A DNA stretch of 64,000 bases, taken from the NCBI RefSeq assembly GCF_002902755.1, contig NZ_PPRS01000018.1:53412-117411 (forward strand), written 5' to 3'. The position numbers and the translations under genes are program-made. Shown piece by piece: positions 51,399 through 61,577 of the stretch. The notes below the pieces were generated by a model. That model was given only the letters and a program-made list of their open reading frames with translations. It was not told where the DNA came from and did no database searches. The stretch is from Mammaliicoccus lentus (GTDB taxonomy: Bacteria; Bacillota; Bacilli; Staphylococcales; Staphylococcaceae). Positions within the stretch are counted from its first letter, which is position 1, and each line of letters starts with the position of its first letter.

Positions 51399-52169
51399 AT
51401 GAACGAATTATTTGAACAACACATCAAGCATTTTCCACATATGATCAAATATTGCTTCTTTGAAGTTCGTTATCATTACAAGTACTATTTATCAGCGTTT
51501 GGTATAATGTTATTATTGCTTATTTTAACATTTGGACAACTGTTGATACGAGATACAATAGATATACAACGATCAACTTCATTCTTTAGACTTGTAGGAT
51601 TTTTTGCTTATATATGGATATTTTTATCGTTATTTCACGCTGAGAAAACTGTAAGAAAGCAAGGGGCACTATACAATAGGTTATCAGTTCCTTATTATGT
51701 TGGGACATCTGCCCAAGTATTTTTAGCAATGTTAATGTTTCTTATAATTATTACAATTACAGGTATGGTATCTACAAACATGTCTGAAATAATAGATATT
51801 AATCATTTAGGTTTTTTCTATTATTTAGTAATGGCATATATTTTACTTGTTCCATTAGCATCCATCATTGGTTTGCTGGGAAAATATTTCTATAAAACGA
51901 GATTTATTGTATTTGGTTTATTAATCATATTATTATTCATCGTGCCAGTTTTATATGTCCCGAATAATATGTATGCTGTTTGGGTAAATGTACTCAAGTT
52001 AAATCCATTATTTTATATTATTAATGGTTTCCAACAGACAATGATTTTAGGGAATGCTTCTGTAACCAATTTACCTTATCACATATTATTTTATTTTGAA
52101 TTAGGTATTGTGTATTTAGCTTGGATAAATGTTAATAGAGCAGATAAAGTAAAATATTTTAAAGATTAA
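51399..52169 (+). CDS. TagG-like ABC-2 permease
   Basis: 256 residues with six predicted transmembrane helices and an N-terminal amphipathic stretch, the plan of ABC-2 polysaccharide export permeases such as TagG. SVPYYVGTSAQVFLAML and NPLFYIINGFQQTMILG are the recognisable segments. AGGAGG ribosome binding site 9 bases after the TagH-like gene, so the pair is one unit. Substrate unknown; the true wall teichoic acid exporter genes are elsewhere in staphylococci. Ends at a shared terminator. Confidence 0.75.
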   Translation: MNELFEQHIKHFPHMIKYCFFEVRYHYKYYLSAFGIMLLLLILTFGQLLIRDTIDIQRSTSFFRLVGFFAYIWIFLSLFHAEKTVRKQGALYNRLSVPYYVGTSAQVFLAMLMFLIIITITGMVSTNMSEIIDINHLGFFYYLVMAYILLVPLASIIGLLGKYFYKTRFIVFGLLIILLFIVPVLYVPNNMYAVWVNVLKLNPLFYIINGFQQTMILGNASVTNLPYHILFYFELGIVYLAWINVNRADKVKYFKD

Positions 52170-52182
52170 ACTGAAGAAAAAC

Positions 52183-52235
52183 CCCCTTTCAAAGTATGCA
52201 ACTTAAACGTTTAAAACTTTGAAAGGGGATTTTTT
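52183..52235. terminator. bidirectional terminator
   Basis: A perfect 13-bp stem CCCCTTTCAAAGT with its complement and six U on the plus strand, four U on the minus. Shared with the convergent YfhP-like gene. Confidence 0.9.
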
Positions 52236-52266
52236 ATATGCTGAACTTTCTCGTGTCATATATTAA

Positions 52267-53241
52267 TTATACTTCTAATTTTTTCATTAATTTTTCTTCT
52301 GTAAAGACCCAACCGATATATGAACTTGTGACTTTCATATCGTCATCTAGTAGTAGTATCGCAACGAATGGATAATGGCCATTTTTTAAATATCTTAAAT
52401 CGATGAACCTTAATTCTGTCGTATGTTGATCTACTCTAGTAACTTCCCATCTATATATTGAACTGAAGTTTAAAAATGCTCTGAGATTTTTGTCGAATTT
52501 AGCATGTTCCATAATATGGTCGTTAGGGAAAGCTTGTCTTTTGAAGACATCATTAAATGAAACGTTACGACCGTAGCTTCGTCCAACATAATCGTGCGTT
52601 TCAGTTTGTATCGCAATGCGCCATTCCATAAAACGAATGGTTGGAGCTACGAAAATTTTCACTGGATTATGCTCTTGTTGGATTTGTTTTAAAGCTTGTT
52701 TCTTGATAGCATCTTGTAATATGAATCGTATCGCATAATAAAATGCCAGTGCAAGGTATAGTGTGCCGAATGCAACACCCGCATTCAATCCTAATGTCCA
52801 AAAAAGTATAGCAATCAAATGCGTAATGAATATGATAGGGTCGAAGGTATTTATAATACTTAATTGTATCCATTTGTTAGAAATTGGCCGGAGTGCTTGT
52901 GTACCATAAGAATTAAAAATATCTACAAAAACATGAAAGAATACAGCAAGCTGTGTCCATAACCAAATGTGTAATAAATTAACACTTGGAAATATAACAA
53001 ATATTAAAAATGATAAAATAAGTGGCCATAATAATGTAAAAGGAATAGAATGCGTGATTCCTCTATGGTTTTTTACATATATAGCATTATTTTTAAACTT
53101 CAATACTGTATCTATATCAGGAATTTGAGAGCCAACCATAATACCAGTTGCAACTGCTGCAAACGTTGGTGTTACGTTTGGATCTAACGTTGCAAGGCCA
53201 GTTAAGGCTACACCCATAACGACATGTGTTCCAGTATCCAT
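52267..53241 (-). CDS. YfhP/YdjM family metal-dependent membrane hydrolase
   Basis: 324 residues of the LexA-binding/YdjM-like membrane-bound metal-dependent hydrolase family. MDTGTHVVMGVALTGLA at the start and GSQIPDIDTV and KNHRGITHS carry the conserved His and Asp residues; FHVFVDIFNSYGTQAL follows in a later helix. Four to five membrane helices, then a soluble C-terminal domain. The ATG at 53241 has AGAGGTG upstream; a GTG three codons earlier overlaps that site. Function unknown. Divergent from mutY. Confidence 0.85.
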   Translation of the reverse strand: MDTGTHVVMGVALTGLATLDPNVTPTFAAVATGIMVGSQIPDIDTVLKFKNNAIYVKNHRGITHSIPFTLLWPLILSFLIFVIFPSVNLLHIWLWTQLAVFFHVFVDIFNSYGTQALRPISNKWIQLSIINTFDPIIFITHLIAILFWTLGLNAGVAFGTLYLALAFYYAIRFILQDAIKKQALKQIQQEHNPVKIFVAPTIRFMEWRIAIQTETHDYVGRSYGRNVSFNDVFKRQAFPNDHIMEHAKFDKNLRAFLNFSSIYRWEVTRVDQHTTELRFIDLRYLKNGHYPFVAILLLDDDMKVTSSYIGWVFTEEKLMKKLEV

Positions 53242-53333
53242 AAATTTCACCTCTTTACTTTAAGGTATATGATATATATTATATAGCATAAGTATAGAAA
53301 TCTTAAAGCAATTAACCAGAAAGTAGTGTCAAA

Positions 53334-54371
53334 ATGTTAGAAATAAATGAATTTAAGCACGATTTACTTAAATGGTTTGATGAAAATCAAAGACAAATGC
53401 CTTGGAGAGAAACTAAAAATCCATATTACATTTGGTTAAGTGAAGTGATGTTGCAACAAACTCAAGTTAATACTGTAAGACCATATTATAATGCTTTTAT
53501 AGAGCGTTTCCCTACAATTGAAGCATTAAGTACTACAAATGAAGAAGATGTCCTTAAATATTGGGAAGGTTTAGGTTATTATTCACGGGTTAGAAATTTT
53601 CATGAAGCGGTCAAAGAAGTCCACAACAAATATAATGGGAAAGTACCTGATGATCCAGAAAGCTTTCAATCCCTTAAAGGGGTAGGTCCATACACTAATG
53701 CTGCTGTTATGAGTATCGTACATAATCATCCATTGCCGGCAGTGGATGGAAATGTATTGAGAGTTTGGAGTAGGTTAACTTGTAACGATGCTGATATTGC
53801 TCAACCTAAAACTAAAAAATTGTTTGAAAAAGAATTGCAACCATTCGTAGAAACAAAGTCTGGTGATTTTAACCAAGCGATGATGGAACTAGGCGCTACA
53901 ATCTGTACACCTAAAAAGCCTATATGTATATTATGTCCAGTTCAAAAGCACTGTGAAGCATTTGCAGAAGGTGTTGTTTCAGAATTACCAGTTAAGAAAA
54001 AGAAAATTAAGAAAAAAACAATTGATTATGACGTACTTTATATTACGAACCGAGAAGGTCAAATCCTTATACGTAAAAGAGATACTAAATTATTAAATGG
54101 TATGTGGGAATTTCCAATGTTTGAACAAGACACAAGTATTGATGCTATTGAAGATGAACTTGATGCTGTCATTACGATAGAAAATGAACCTGTTATACAA
54201 ACTAAACATGTATTTACGCATATGACTTGGAATATGAAAGTATATAAGGCATACATGCAAAAAGAAAATATTAAACTACCTTATAAGTGGATGAACAAAA
54301 ACGAAAAAGATACTTTGTCATTTTCTACATCAATGACTAAAATTTTCACGCAAATGAATCAATTACTTTAA
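53334..54371 (+). CDS. mutY: adenine DNA glycosylase MutY
   Basis: Removes adenine mispaired with 8-oxoguanine. 345 residues. Glu37 in SEVMLQQTQVNTV and Asp138 in LPAVDGNVLRVWSR are the catalytic residues of the helix-hairpin-helix glycosylase, SLKGVGPYTNAA is the hairpin, and Cys191, Cys198, Cys201 and Cys207 bind [4Fe-4S]. The C-terminal domain is MutT-like and recognises 8-oxoG. Ribosome binding site is weak (AAAGTAG). Confidence 0.96.
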   Translation: MLEINEFKHDLLKWFDENQRQMPWRETKNPYYIWLSEVMLQQTQVNTVRPYYNAFIERFPTIEALSTTNEEDVLKYWEGLGYYSRVRNFHEAVKEVHNKYNGKVPDDPESFQSLKGVGPYTNAAVMSIVHNHPLPAVDGNVLRVWSRLTCNDADIAQPKTKKLFEKELQPFVETKSGDFNQAMMELGATICTPKKPICILCPVQKHCEAFAEGVVSELPVKKKKIKKKTIDYDVLYITNREGQILIRKRDTKLLNGMWEFPMFEQDTSIDAIEDELDAVITIENEPVIQTKHVFTHMTWNMKVYKAYMQKENIKLPYKWMNKNEKDTLSFSTSMTKIFTQMNQLL

Positions 54372-54446
54372 CTAAAACATTATTTTAGATTATTTATTGA
54401 AGTATGATATAATAGCTTGGTAAATATTTAAAAGGTGGTGTGGAAC

Positions 54447-55001
54447 ATGGTCAAAGAATCCATACCAAAAGAAGGCCAAGTAATTAAGGTTCAAAGTTAT
54501 AAACATGATGGTAATATACATCGTGTATGGTCTGAAACAACAATTCTTAAAGGTACGAGTCATGTCATTATCGGTGGAAACAATCGTACACTCGTAACAG
54601 AAAGTGACGGACGAACTTGGGTTACAAGAGAACCTGCGATTGTTTATTTCCATGCTGAATATTGGTTTAATGTCATTTGTATGTTCCGCGACGACGGTGT
54701 TTATTATTATTGTAATCTTTCTTCACCATTTGTTTGTGATGAAGAAGCAATTAAATATATTGATTACGATTTAGATATAAAAGTGTACCCAAGTGGGAAA
54801 TATCATCTCTTAGATGAAGATGAATATCGTCAGCATATGAAACAAATGAATTATCCAAAAGATATTGATACAATTCTACGAAGAAATGTTGATATTCTAC
54901 AACAATGGATTGAAAGGAAAAAAGGACCATTTGCGCCTGACTTTATTAAAGTTTGGCAAGAAAGATTTCATTCTATTGATAGACATTATCCAGGAGAATG
55001 A
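54447..55001 (+). CDS. ntdP: nucleoside tri-/diphosphate phosphatase (DUF402)
   Basis: 184 residues of the UPF0374/DUF402 family; the S. aureus member hydrolyses nucleoside tri- and diphosphates. [15 protein letters not shown] at the start, [15 protein letters not shown] and [20 protein letters not shown] with its acidic metal ligands are characteristic. The ATG at 54447 follows AGGTGGTG; an earlier in-frame start four codons upstream is within that site. Single gene with a terminator. Confidence 0.88.
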   Translation: MVKESIPKEGQVIKVQSYKHDGNIHRVWSETTILKGTSHVIIGGNNRTLVTESDGRTWVTREPAIVYFHAEYWFNVICMFRDDGVYYYCNLSSPFVCDEEAIKYIDYDLDIKVYPSGKYHLLDEDEYRQHMKQMNYPKDIDTILRRNVDILQQWIERKKGPFAPDFIKVWQERFHSIDRHYPGE

Positions 55002-55010
55002 AAAAATTAT

Positions 55011-55043
55011 ACAGCCTAGCGATCTGCTAGGCTGTTTCGTTTT
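55011..55043 (+). terminator. terminator of ntdP
   Basis: A perfect 10-bp stem ACAGCCTAGC with GCTAGGCTGT and a U-rich tail. Confidence 0.9.
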
Positions 55044-55067
55044 GATATTATGAATGGGGGAACAAAA

Positions 55068-56807
55068 ATGATCAAAAGGTATTTACAATTTGTAAAGCCA
55101 TATACTTGGCATATTGTAGGTACGATTATCATTGGGATTTTAAAATTTGGGATTCCTTTATTATTACCATTATTAATAAAATTCGTTATTGATGATGTAA
55201 TAAATAATGGTGCACTATCAATTGGGCAAAAAACTGAAAAGTTAACTTATGCACTATTAATTATGGGATTTATATTTATAGTTTTAAGACCACCAATAGA
55301 GTACTTTAGACAATATCTAGCGCAATGGACATCTAACAAGATTTTGTATGATATTCGTAAAAAATTATATACACATTTACAGGCTTTGAGTTCAAGATTT
55401 TATGCGAACAACAAAGCGGGTGAAGTAATTTCACGTGTTATTAATGACGTTGAACAGACAAAAGATTTTATATTAACAGGGCTTATGAATGTTTGGCTAG
55501 ACTTAGTAACAATTGTTATAGCATTAAGTATTATGTTTGTTTTAGATATTAAATTAACTTTTGCAGCAATTGCAATTTTTCCACTATTCATCTTTAGTAT
55601 TTATTACTTCTTCGGAAAGTTAAGAAGGCTAACTAGAAAAAGATCACAAAGTTTAGCTGAGCTTCAAGGTTTTCTACATGAGCGAGTTTCTGGAATGTCT
55701 GTGATTAAAAGTTTTGCTATTGAAAAAAATGAAGAAAAAAGATTTGACGAACGTAACCGTAATTTTCTAACGAAAGCTACTGAACATACATTATGGAACG
55801 CTAAATCATTTGCTGTCATCAATACAGTAACAGATTTAGGGCCATTGTTAGTAGTAGGTATCGGAGGATTTTTAGTTATAAATGGACAATTAACAGTAGG
55901 GACTTTAGCAGCATTTGTTGCTTACTTAGAACAACTTTATGGACCGTTACGTAGACTAGTTTCTTCATCAACAACGTTAACTCAAAGTATTGCTTCTATG
56001 GACAGAGTTTTTCATTTATTTGATGAAAAATACGATGTTAAAAATACAGAAGATGCCGAACCCATTAAAATTACGAATGGTGATATTGAATTTGAAAATG
56101 TTTCATTTAAATATAATGAATATGACGATGAAGTGTTACATCAAATTAATTTAAATATTAATAAAGGTGAAACAGTTGCATTTGTGGGCATGAGTGGCGG
56201 CGGTAAATCTACATTAATTAGTTTGATACCTAGATTTTATGATGTAACAGAAGGTAGAATTATGATAGATGAACATAACGTTAAAGATTTCACAACAGAG
56301 AGCTTACGTCATCAAGTAGGCATGGTTGAACAAGATAATATTTTATTCTCGGATTCAATTAAAGAAAATATATTATTAGGTAAACCAGACGCGACTGAAG
56401 ATGAAGTCATTGAAGCAAGTAAAAAAGCTAATGCTCACGACTTTATTATGTCATTGCCTAATGGATATGAAACAGAAGTAGGAGAACGTGGTGTTAAACT
56501 TTCAGGTGGACAAAAACAACGTGTATCTATTGCGAGAATATTCTTAAATAACCCACCTGTACTGATTCTAGATGAAGCGACAAGTGCGTTAGATTTAGAA
56601 AGTGAAAAAATTATTCAAGATGCACTTGAAATATTAAGCGCTGAAAGAACGACTTTAATTGTTGCGCATAGACTTTCAACAATTACGCATGCAGATAAAA
56701 TAGTCGTTATACAAAATGGAAATATTGAAGAAGTTGGTTCGCATAGAGAGTTAATGGAAGCTAGAGGCAGCTACTTCAATTTATACAATATACAATCTTT
56801 CGAGTAA
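55068..56807 (+). CDS. Sav1866-type multidrug ABC exporter
   Basis: A homodimeric ABC half-transporter of 579 residues, equal in layout to the crystallised S. aureus Sav1866. Six transmembrane helices (residues 1-320) precede an intact ATPase: Walker [10 protein letters not shown] with Lys380, the signature LSGGQKQR, Walker [13 protein letters not shown] and switch AHRLST. It flips lipophilic drugs or lipids outward. GGGGG ribosome binding site; the in-frame ATG six codons earlier is less likely. Its end runs into the hairpin before the glutamate-synthase-like gene. Confidence 0.94.
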   Translation: MIKRYLQFVKPYTWHIVGTIIIGILKFGIPLLLPLLIKFVIDDVINNGALSIGQKTEKLTYALLIMGFIFIVLRPPIEYFRQYLAQWTSNKILYDIRKKLYTHLQALSSRFYANNKAGEVISRVINDVEQTKDFILTGLMNVWLDLVTIVIALSIMFVLDIKLTFAAIAIFPLFIFSIYYFFGKLRRLTRKRSQSLAELQGFLHERVSGMSVIKSFAIEKNEEKRFDERNRNFLTKATEHTLWNAKSFAVINTVTDLGPLLVVGIGGFLVINGQLTVGTLAAFVAYLEQLYGPLRRLVSSSTTLTQSIASMDRVFHLFDEKYDVKNTEDAEPIKITNGDIEFENVSFKYNEYDDEVLHQINLNINKGETVAFVGMSGGGKSTLISLIPRFYDVTEGRIMIDEHNVKDFTTESLRHQVGMVEQDNILFSDSIKENILLGKPDATEDEVIEASKKANAHDFIMSLPNGYETEVGERGVKLSGGQKQRVSIARIFLNNPPVLILDEATSALDLESEKIIQDALEILSAERTTLIVAHRLSTITHADKIVVIQNGNIEEVGSHRELMEARGSYFNLYNIQSFE

Positions 56808-56815
56808 AATTACAC

Positions 56816-56875
56816 CCCCCTCTATCTAACTATGATATTATTAAGTTATCATAGTAGAAAAGAGGGGGAATTTTT
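56816..56875 (+). promoter_or_regulatory. terminator-like hairpin that covers a ribosome binding site
   Basis: CCCCCTCT (56816-56823) pairs with AGAGGGGG (56861-56868), which is the ribosome binding site of the next gene. Inside, ACTATGATA (56829-56837) pairs with TATCATAGT (56847-56855). Five U (56871-56875) run up to the ATG. It could end the exporter transcript and mask translation start; no separate promoter is obvious in the 68-base gap. Confidence 0.6.
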
Positions 56876-58471
56876 ATGACTTTTCTAAGTGTATTACAAT
56901 TAATTGTGAACATATTATTTTTTGTTATTATAATTGGATTGTTAATCACGGGGGTAACGCTTTATATAATAGACAAAAGACAAAAACATCATAGCGTATT
57001 AAGAAATTATCCCTTACTAGGGAGAGCAAGATACTTTTTAGAAAGTGTTGGGCCAGAATTAAGACAATATCTAATATTAAATGATAACGATGGCAAACCA
57101 TTTTCTAGAAAGCAATATTTAAATATGGTAATGCCAGGTAAATATAAGAGTCGAATAGAAAGTTTTGGTTCTAAGAGACAATTTGAAGAACCAGGTTTTT
57201 ATATTCAAAATTCTATGTTTCCTATAGATGTTGATGAATTAGAAATAAATCAAAAAGATATGATGTCTACTTATATTTATAATGTTGATAATGAAGGGTT
57301 ATTTGATAGAAAAGAGTCACAAGTTAAAAAAACTGTAGAACCTTATAAATTAACGGAAACTAATGAAATGGTAATTGGTCCAGAATTAAAGCATCCTTTT
57401 GTAGTAAATAGATTAGTAGGCCAATCAGGGATGAGCTACGGTGCACTTGGTAAAAATGCTATAACTGCATTATCTAAAGGCTTAGCAAGAAGCGGTTCTT
57501 GGATGAATACAGGAGAAGGTGGTTTAAGTGACCATCATTTATCCGGAAATTGTGACGTCATTTTTCAAATTGGCCCGGGATTATTCGGAGTAAGAGATAA
57601 AGCAGGTAACTTCGATGAGGATGAATTTATAGAGAAATCTAAAATAGAACAAGTAAAAGCTTTTGAACTAAAATTAGCTCAAGGTGCAAAAACAAGAGGC
57701 GGGCATATTGATGGCAAGAAGATAACGAAAGAAATTGCTGAAATTAGAAACGTGACGCCATATGAAACTGTTAACTCACCAAATAGATTTGAATTTCTAC
57801 ATAATAACCTAGAGCTATTACAATTTGTTGATAAGTTAAGAAATCTATCAGAAAAACCTGTAGGAATTAAAATCGTAGTAGGTAATATAGAAGACTTAAA
57901 AGATTTGATAAGCGAAATGTCAAGAAGTGGAATCATTCCTGATTTCATTACAGTAGATGGTAGTGAAGGTGGGACAGGGGCAACTTTTCAAGAATTGACG
58001 GATACAGTAGGATTACCACTGTTTACTGCTTTACCACTGCTTGACCTAGAACTCAAAAACAACGGAATTAGAGATAAAGTAAAAGTATTCGCTTCAGGTA
58101 AATTAATTACACCTGATCAAATTGCTATTGCATTAGGATTAGGCGCAGATTTAGTCAATGTTGCAAGAAGTTTGATGATTAATGTAGGGTGTATCATGGC
58201 ACAACAATGTCATACTAATAATTGTCCGGTTGGTGTTGCAACTACTGACCCTAAAAAAGAAACAGCATTAGTCGTATCAGAGAAAGAATATAGAGTGTCG
58301 AATTATATTGTAAGCTTGCATGAAGGATTATTTAATTTAGCAGCTGCAGTTGGAGTTAAAAGTCCGAATCAAATAGAAGAAAAACATATACTCTATAGAA
58401 GTTATAATGGGCACGTGTTAAATGGTATACAGTATAAAAAATCTTTATATAATGAAAAAAGAGCAATATAA
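56876..58471 (+). CDS. membrane-anchored FMN-binding glutamate synthase domain protein
   Basis: 531 residues: an N-terminal hydrophobic helix (about 5-30), then a domain like the FMN and 2-oxoglutarate-binding half of glutamate synthase. VGQSGMSYGALGKNAI, NTGEGGLSDHH and VDGSEGGTGATFQELTD are FMN and substrate segments, and Cys439, Cys445 and Cys450 have the C-x5-C-x4-C spacing of the [3Fe-4S] site. The amidotransferase domain is absent, so it needs another ammonia source or does another redox reaction. Its AGAGGGGG site lies inside a hairpin. Confidence 0.88.
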   Translation: MTFLSVLQLIVNILFFVIIIGLLITGVTLYIIDKRQKHHSVLRNYPLLGRARYFLESVGPELRQYLILNDNDGKPFSRKQYLNMVMPGKYKSRIESFGSKRQFEEPGFYIQNSMFPIDVDELEINQKDMMSTYIYNVDNEGLFDRKESQVKKTVEPYKLTETNEMVIGPELKHPFVVNRLVGQSGMSYGALGKNAITALSKGLARSGSWMNTGEGGLSDHHLSGNCDVIFQIGPGLFGVRDKAGNFDEDEFIEKSKIEQVKAFELKLAQGAKTRGGHIDGKKITKEIAEIRNVTPYETVNSPNRFEFLHNNLELLQFVDKLRNLSEKPVGIKIVVGNIEDLKDLISEMSRSGIIPDFITVDGSEGGTGATFQELTDTVGLPLFTALPLLDLELKNNGIRDKVKVFASGKLITPDQIAIALGLGADLVNVARSLMINVGCIMAQQCHTNNCPVGVATTDPKKETALVVSEKEYRVSNYIVSLHEGLFNLAAAVGVKSPNQIEEKHILYRSYNGHVLNGIQYKKSLYNEKRAI

Positions 58472-58472
58472 T

Positions 58473-58511
58473 AAAAGAGACGGAGACATAAAAGTGTCTC
58501 CGTCTCTTTTT
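58473..58511. terminator. bidirectional terminator
   Basis: A perfect 16-bp stem AAAAGAGACGGAGACA with its complement; U runs on both strands. Shared with the convergent FUSC gene. Confidence 0.93.
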
Positions 58512-58548
58512 AAGATAAGTGTTAATATTGTAGCTTTGCCAGTCAAAC

Positions 58549-59643
58549 TTATAAATCGAAATCTTCCTCAGCAATTTCTATATCACTATCTTCAGGGTGG
58601 AATTTAAAGTAACTTGATGAAAGTCTATCTAAATGTAAAATACTAGATTTGTAATCCAACATTGCTGAAATGACTTGCATTATGTTTTCTATATCATAAT
58701 CATCTTGATCAGGGTTACTTGTGATTTCTTTAATGAAAATATCCATTAGCTCTTCTTTATATGGTTCTACTAGATGATCAGGCACATTATCGAGTTCGTG
58801 TTTTGCTTTTTGTGAGATACGAACGAGTATTTGTTCATGTAATGCCATCAATTCATCTAATTCAAATTTCATTTGTACTTTAAAGTCATCATCTAAATTA
58901 TGAATATCATTTTCATACCGATTCATTTTTCTCAATACTTCATAGGCTCGCCTAGTTGCCATGATAGCTTCTTTAAATAGCACCTTTTTGCGCATTTGAG
59001 CAAATGCTTTTTTCTTAGAATAAGCTCTCTCTTCTTTATAGAAAAGATAAAACTGTTCTAACTTTACAATACGAGTTCTAATATTTTCTAAATCTTGTTT
59101 AACGTAATGAAATTCTGTTGTACCATTTAATACTAATCTGAACCATTTAAATATATCTGTAGAGATATTTAAAGAGTTATAATACATTTTAGTTTCAAAT
59201 TTTGGTGGTAGAAAAGCAAAATTCACTATGAATGCACTTGATACACCTATCATAACGAGAGCAAATCTGTAGAATGCAGAAATATAGAAGTCGCCTTCAT
59301 GATGCCCAAGTATGATTAAAGCTGTAACAACGGCTAAATTAGAAACGTGTTGTAAATTAAATTTATAAAGTATTGAAATAATAATAACCGCAGTAAGACC
59401 AATAAAGACTACATTGTTACCAAAAATAGAGAATATGGTAATGGCAGTAACCGCACCAATGATATTACCTTGAAATTGTTCTACTACTGTTTTAAATGAT
59501 CGATAAACACTTGGTTGCATAGCTACCATTGCTGTAACCCCAGCTATGGAAGTAAGCATGACTGAACCTGGTAGTAAATTTGCTAGAAATATAGCAAGGA
59601 CAATTGCGATACCTGTCTTAAATATTCTTGCCCCAAATTTCAT
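58549..59643 (-). CDS. FUSC/aromatic acid exporter family membrane protein (copy 2)
   Basis: 364 residues of the ArAE/DUF939 family: N-terminal transmembrane helices to about residue 145 with VTAMVAMQPSVYRSFKTVVE, then a long cytoplasmic helical domain ending in acidic residues. Complete in one frame, unlike the paralogue at 33346-34224, with which it shares the same plan. Substrate unknown. AAAGGAATGG ribosome binding site. Single gene. Confidence 0.85.
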   Translation of the reverse strand: MKFGARIFKTGIAIVLAIFLANLLPGSVMLTSIAGVTAMVAMQPSVYRSFKTVVEQFQGNIIGAVTAITIFSIFGNNVVFIGLTAVIIISILYKFNLQHVSNLAVVTALIILGHHEGDFYISAFYRFALVMIGVSSAFIVNFAFLPPKFETKMYYNSLNISTDIFKWFRLVLNGTTEFHYVKQDLENIRTRIVKLEQFYLFYKEERAYSKKKAFAQMRKKVLFKEAIMATRRAYEVLRKMNRYENDIHNLDDDFKVQMKFELDELMALHEQILVRISQKAKHELDNVPDHLVEPYKEELMDIFIKEITSNPDQDDYDIENIMQVISAMLDYKSSILHLDRLSSSYFKFHPEDSDIEIAEEDFDL

Positions 59644-59742
59644 AGAACCATTCCTTTCTGTTGTTGAAGAAAGCTTGTAACTTTATTCACAAGTCTATTA
59701 TATATATATAGGTTATACATTCTTTTTAAACAATTTTCAAGT

Positions 59743-61029
59743 TTATAGTTGAGATAAAGCGATATCTGCTGCTTTTATAGTTTCTTTTATATCCTCTTCA
59801 GTATGTTCAGTTGTTAAGAACCATGCTTCATATTTAGATGGAGCCAAATTGATACCTTGATTTAGCATAGATTTAAAGAATTTAGCAAACTTCTCACCAT
59901 CTGTGTTTTCAGCTTGAATGTAATTTTCAACTTTTTCATCAGTGAAATAGATAGTCAAAGCACCTTTAATACGATTAATTGTAGCTTTAACATTATGTTT
60001 TTCAATTAATTCTAGAAGACCATCTTCTAATTGTTTACCTAGTTTATCTAAATAATCATATACATCAGGTTGTTCAAGAACTTCTAATAATGCAATTCCT
60101 GCTCTCATTGATAATGGATTACCAGCCATTGTACCAGCTTGATAAGCTGGACCTAAAGGTGCAACATGTTCCATGATTTCTTGTCGACCGCCATAAGCGC
60201 CGATTGGTAGTCCACCACCAATTACTTTACCAAAAGCAGTTAAATCAGGGTATACGCCCAGTAAGTCTTGAGCTGCACCATAATGGAAACGAAATGCTGT
60301 AATCACTTCATCGTAAATAACTAAGCCACCATGTTCGTGAGTAATATCATTTACAGCTTCTAAAAAACCTTCTTTAGGTTCAACCATACCAAAGTTACCT
60401 ACAATAGGTTCAACTAGAACACCAGCAACTTGGTCGCCCCAATGTTCCATTGCTTCTTTAAATGATTCAATGTCATTGAAAGGAACTGTTATTACTTCTT
60501 GAGCTACACTTTTTGGTACTCCTGCGGAATCAGGCGTTCCTAATTGAGCTGGACCACTACCCGCTGCAACTAGTACTAAATCTGAATGACCGTGATAACA
60601 ACCAGCAAATTTTATAATTTTATCTCTTTTTGTATATGCACGCGCAACTCTTATTGTAGTCATTACAGCTTCTGTACCTGAGTTGACGAATCTAATTTTT
60701 TCTAATGAAGGGATAGCTTCACGTAGCTTTTTAGCAAATGTAATTTCATATTCAGTTGGTGTACCTAGTAGTACGCCATCTTCTGCTGCTCCTTTAATAG
60801 CTTCAGTAATATGAGGATGAGCATGGCCTGTTATAATAGGGCCATAAGCTTGTAAATAATCTATGAATTTATTTCCATCTACATCATATAAATAAGCGCC
60901 TTTCCCTTTTTTCATAACTACAGGTGCTCCACCACCGACCGCTTTATATGAACGAGAAGGGGAGTTAACGCCACCTAAAATATATTCATCAGAAAGTGTC
61001 TGTAAATATTCACTATTTTTAAAATCCAT
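59743..61029 (-). CDS. hemL: glutamate-1-semialdehyde 2,1-aminomutase
   Basis: PLP enzyme that makes 5-aminolevulinate for haem synthesis. 428 residues. The PLP lysine is Lys268 in [16 protein letters not shown], and [27 protein letters not shown] and [11 protein letters not shown] are typical. The ATG at 61029 follows AGAGGTTG; an in-frame start 11 codons earlier is unlikely. Staphylococci usually carry another hemL in the hem operon, so this stand-alone copy is probably the second (GsaB/HemL2) type. Divergent from bcp. Confidence 0.93.
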   Translation of the reverse strand: MDFKNSEYLQTLSDEYILGGVNSPSRSYKAVGGGAPVVMKKGKGAYLYDVDGNKFIDYLQAYGPIITGHAHPHITEAIKGAAEDGVLLGTPTEYEITFAKKLREAIPSLEKIRFVNSGTEAVMTTIRVARAYTKRDKIIKFAGCYHGHSDLVLVAAGSGPAQLGTPDSAGVPKSVAQEVITVPFNDIESFKEAMEHWGDQVAGVLVEPIVGNFGMVEPKEGFLEAVNDITHEHGGLVIYDEVITAFRFHYGAAQDLLGVYPDLTAFGKVIGGGLPIGAYGGRQEIMEHVAPLGPAYQAGTMAGNPLSMRAGIALLEVLEQPDVYDYLDKLGKQLEDGLLELIEKHNVKATINRIKGALTIYFTDEKVENYIQAENTDGEKFAKFFKSMLNQGINLAPSKYEAWFLTTEHTEEDIKETIKAADIALSQL

Positions 61030-61110
61030 TTTATCAACCTCTTTTGTTTTAATTATTTTCATATATATCGTATCATAAAATTAAGTATCTATCGTTGATA
61101 AGGAGTGTAT

Positions 61111-61572
61111 ATGATGACAAAAATTGGTGACAAATTTCCAGATTTTAATTTAAAGAATCAAAATGGTGAAACAATATCTAGTGAAGACTTAAAAGGCAGT
61201 AAATCTATTGTGTATTTTTACCCAAGAGATAATACACCTACATGTACTACAGAAGCATGTGACTTTAGAGATAATTTAGAAGATTTTAATGAATTGAATA
61301 CTAAAGTATATGGTATAAGTGGGGACAGTGAGAAGAAACATTCTAATTTCTCAAACAAACATAGCCTAAATTTTGACTTGTTAGTAGATGAAGATTATCA
61401 ATTATCTGAAAAGGTTGGTGTATATCAACTGAAAAAATCTTTTGGTAAAGAATCAATGGGGATAGTTCGAACTACATTTGTTCTTGATGAAGATAATAAA
61501 GTAATACATGTTATTGAAAAAGTTAAAGTTAAAACACAAATAGAAGACTTAAAAAACTTTTTGAAGGAATGA
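61111..61572 (+). CDS. bcp: thioredoxin-dependent thiol peroxidase (bacterioferritin comigratory protein)
   Basis: Peroxiredoxin of the PrxQ/Bcp type that reduces hydrogen peroxide and organic peroxides. YPRDNTPTCTTEACDFRD carries the peroxidatic cysteine and a second cysteine five residues on (Cys45 and Cys50 from this start). Two adjacent ATG codons (61111, 61114) follow AGGAG; either fits. About 153 residues. It is the first of a bcp-dehydrogenase pair upstream of perR, fitting the peroxide-stress theme; I saw no PerR box in its short upstream region. Confidence 0.93.
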   Translation: MMTKIGDKFPDFNLKNQNGETISSEDLKGSKSIVYFYPRDNTPTCTTEACDFRDNLEDFNELNTKVYGISGDSEKKHSNFSNKHSLNFDLLVDEDYQLSEKVGVYQLKKSFGKESMGIVRTTFVLDEDNKVIHVIEKVKVKTQIEDLKNFLKE

Positions 61573-61577
61573 TATAA

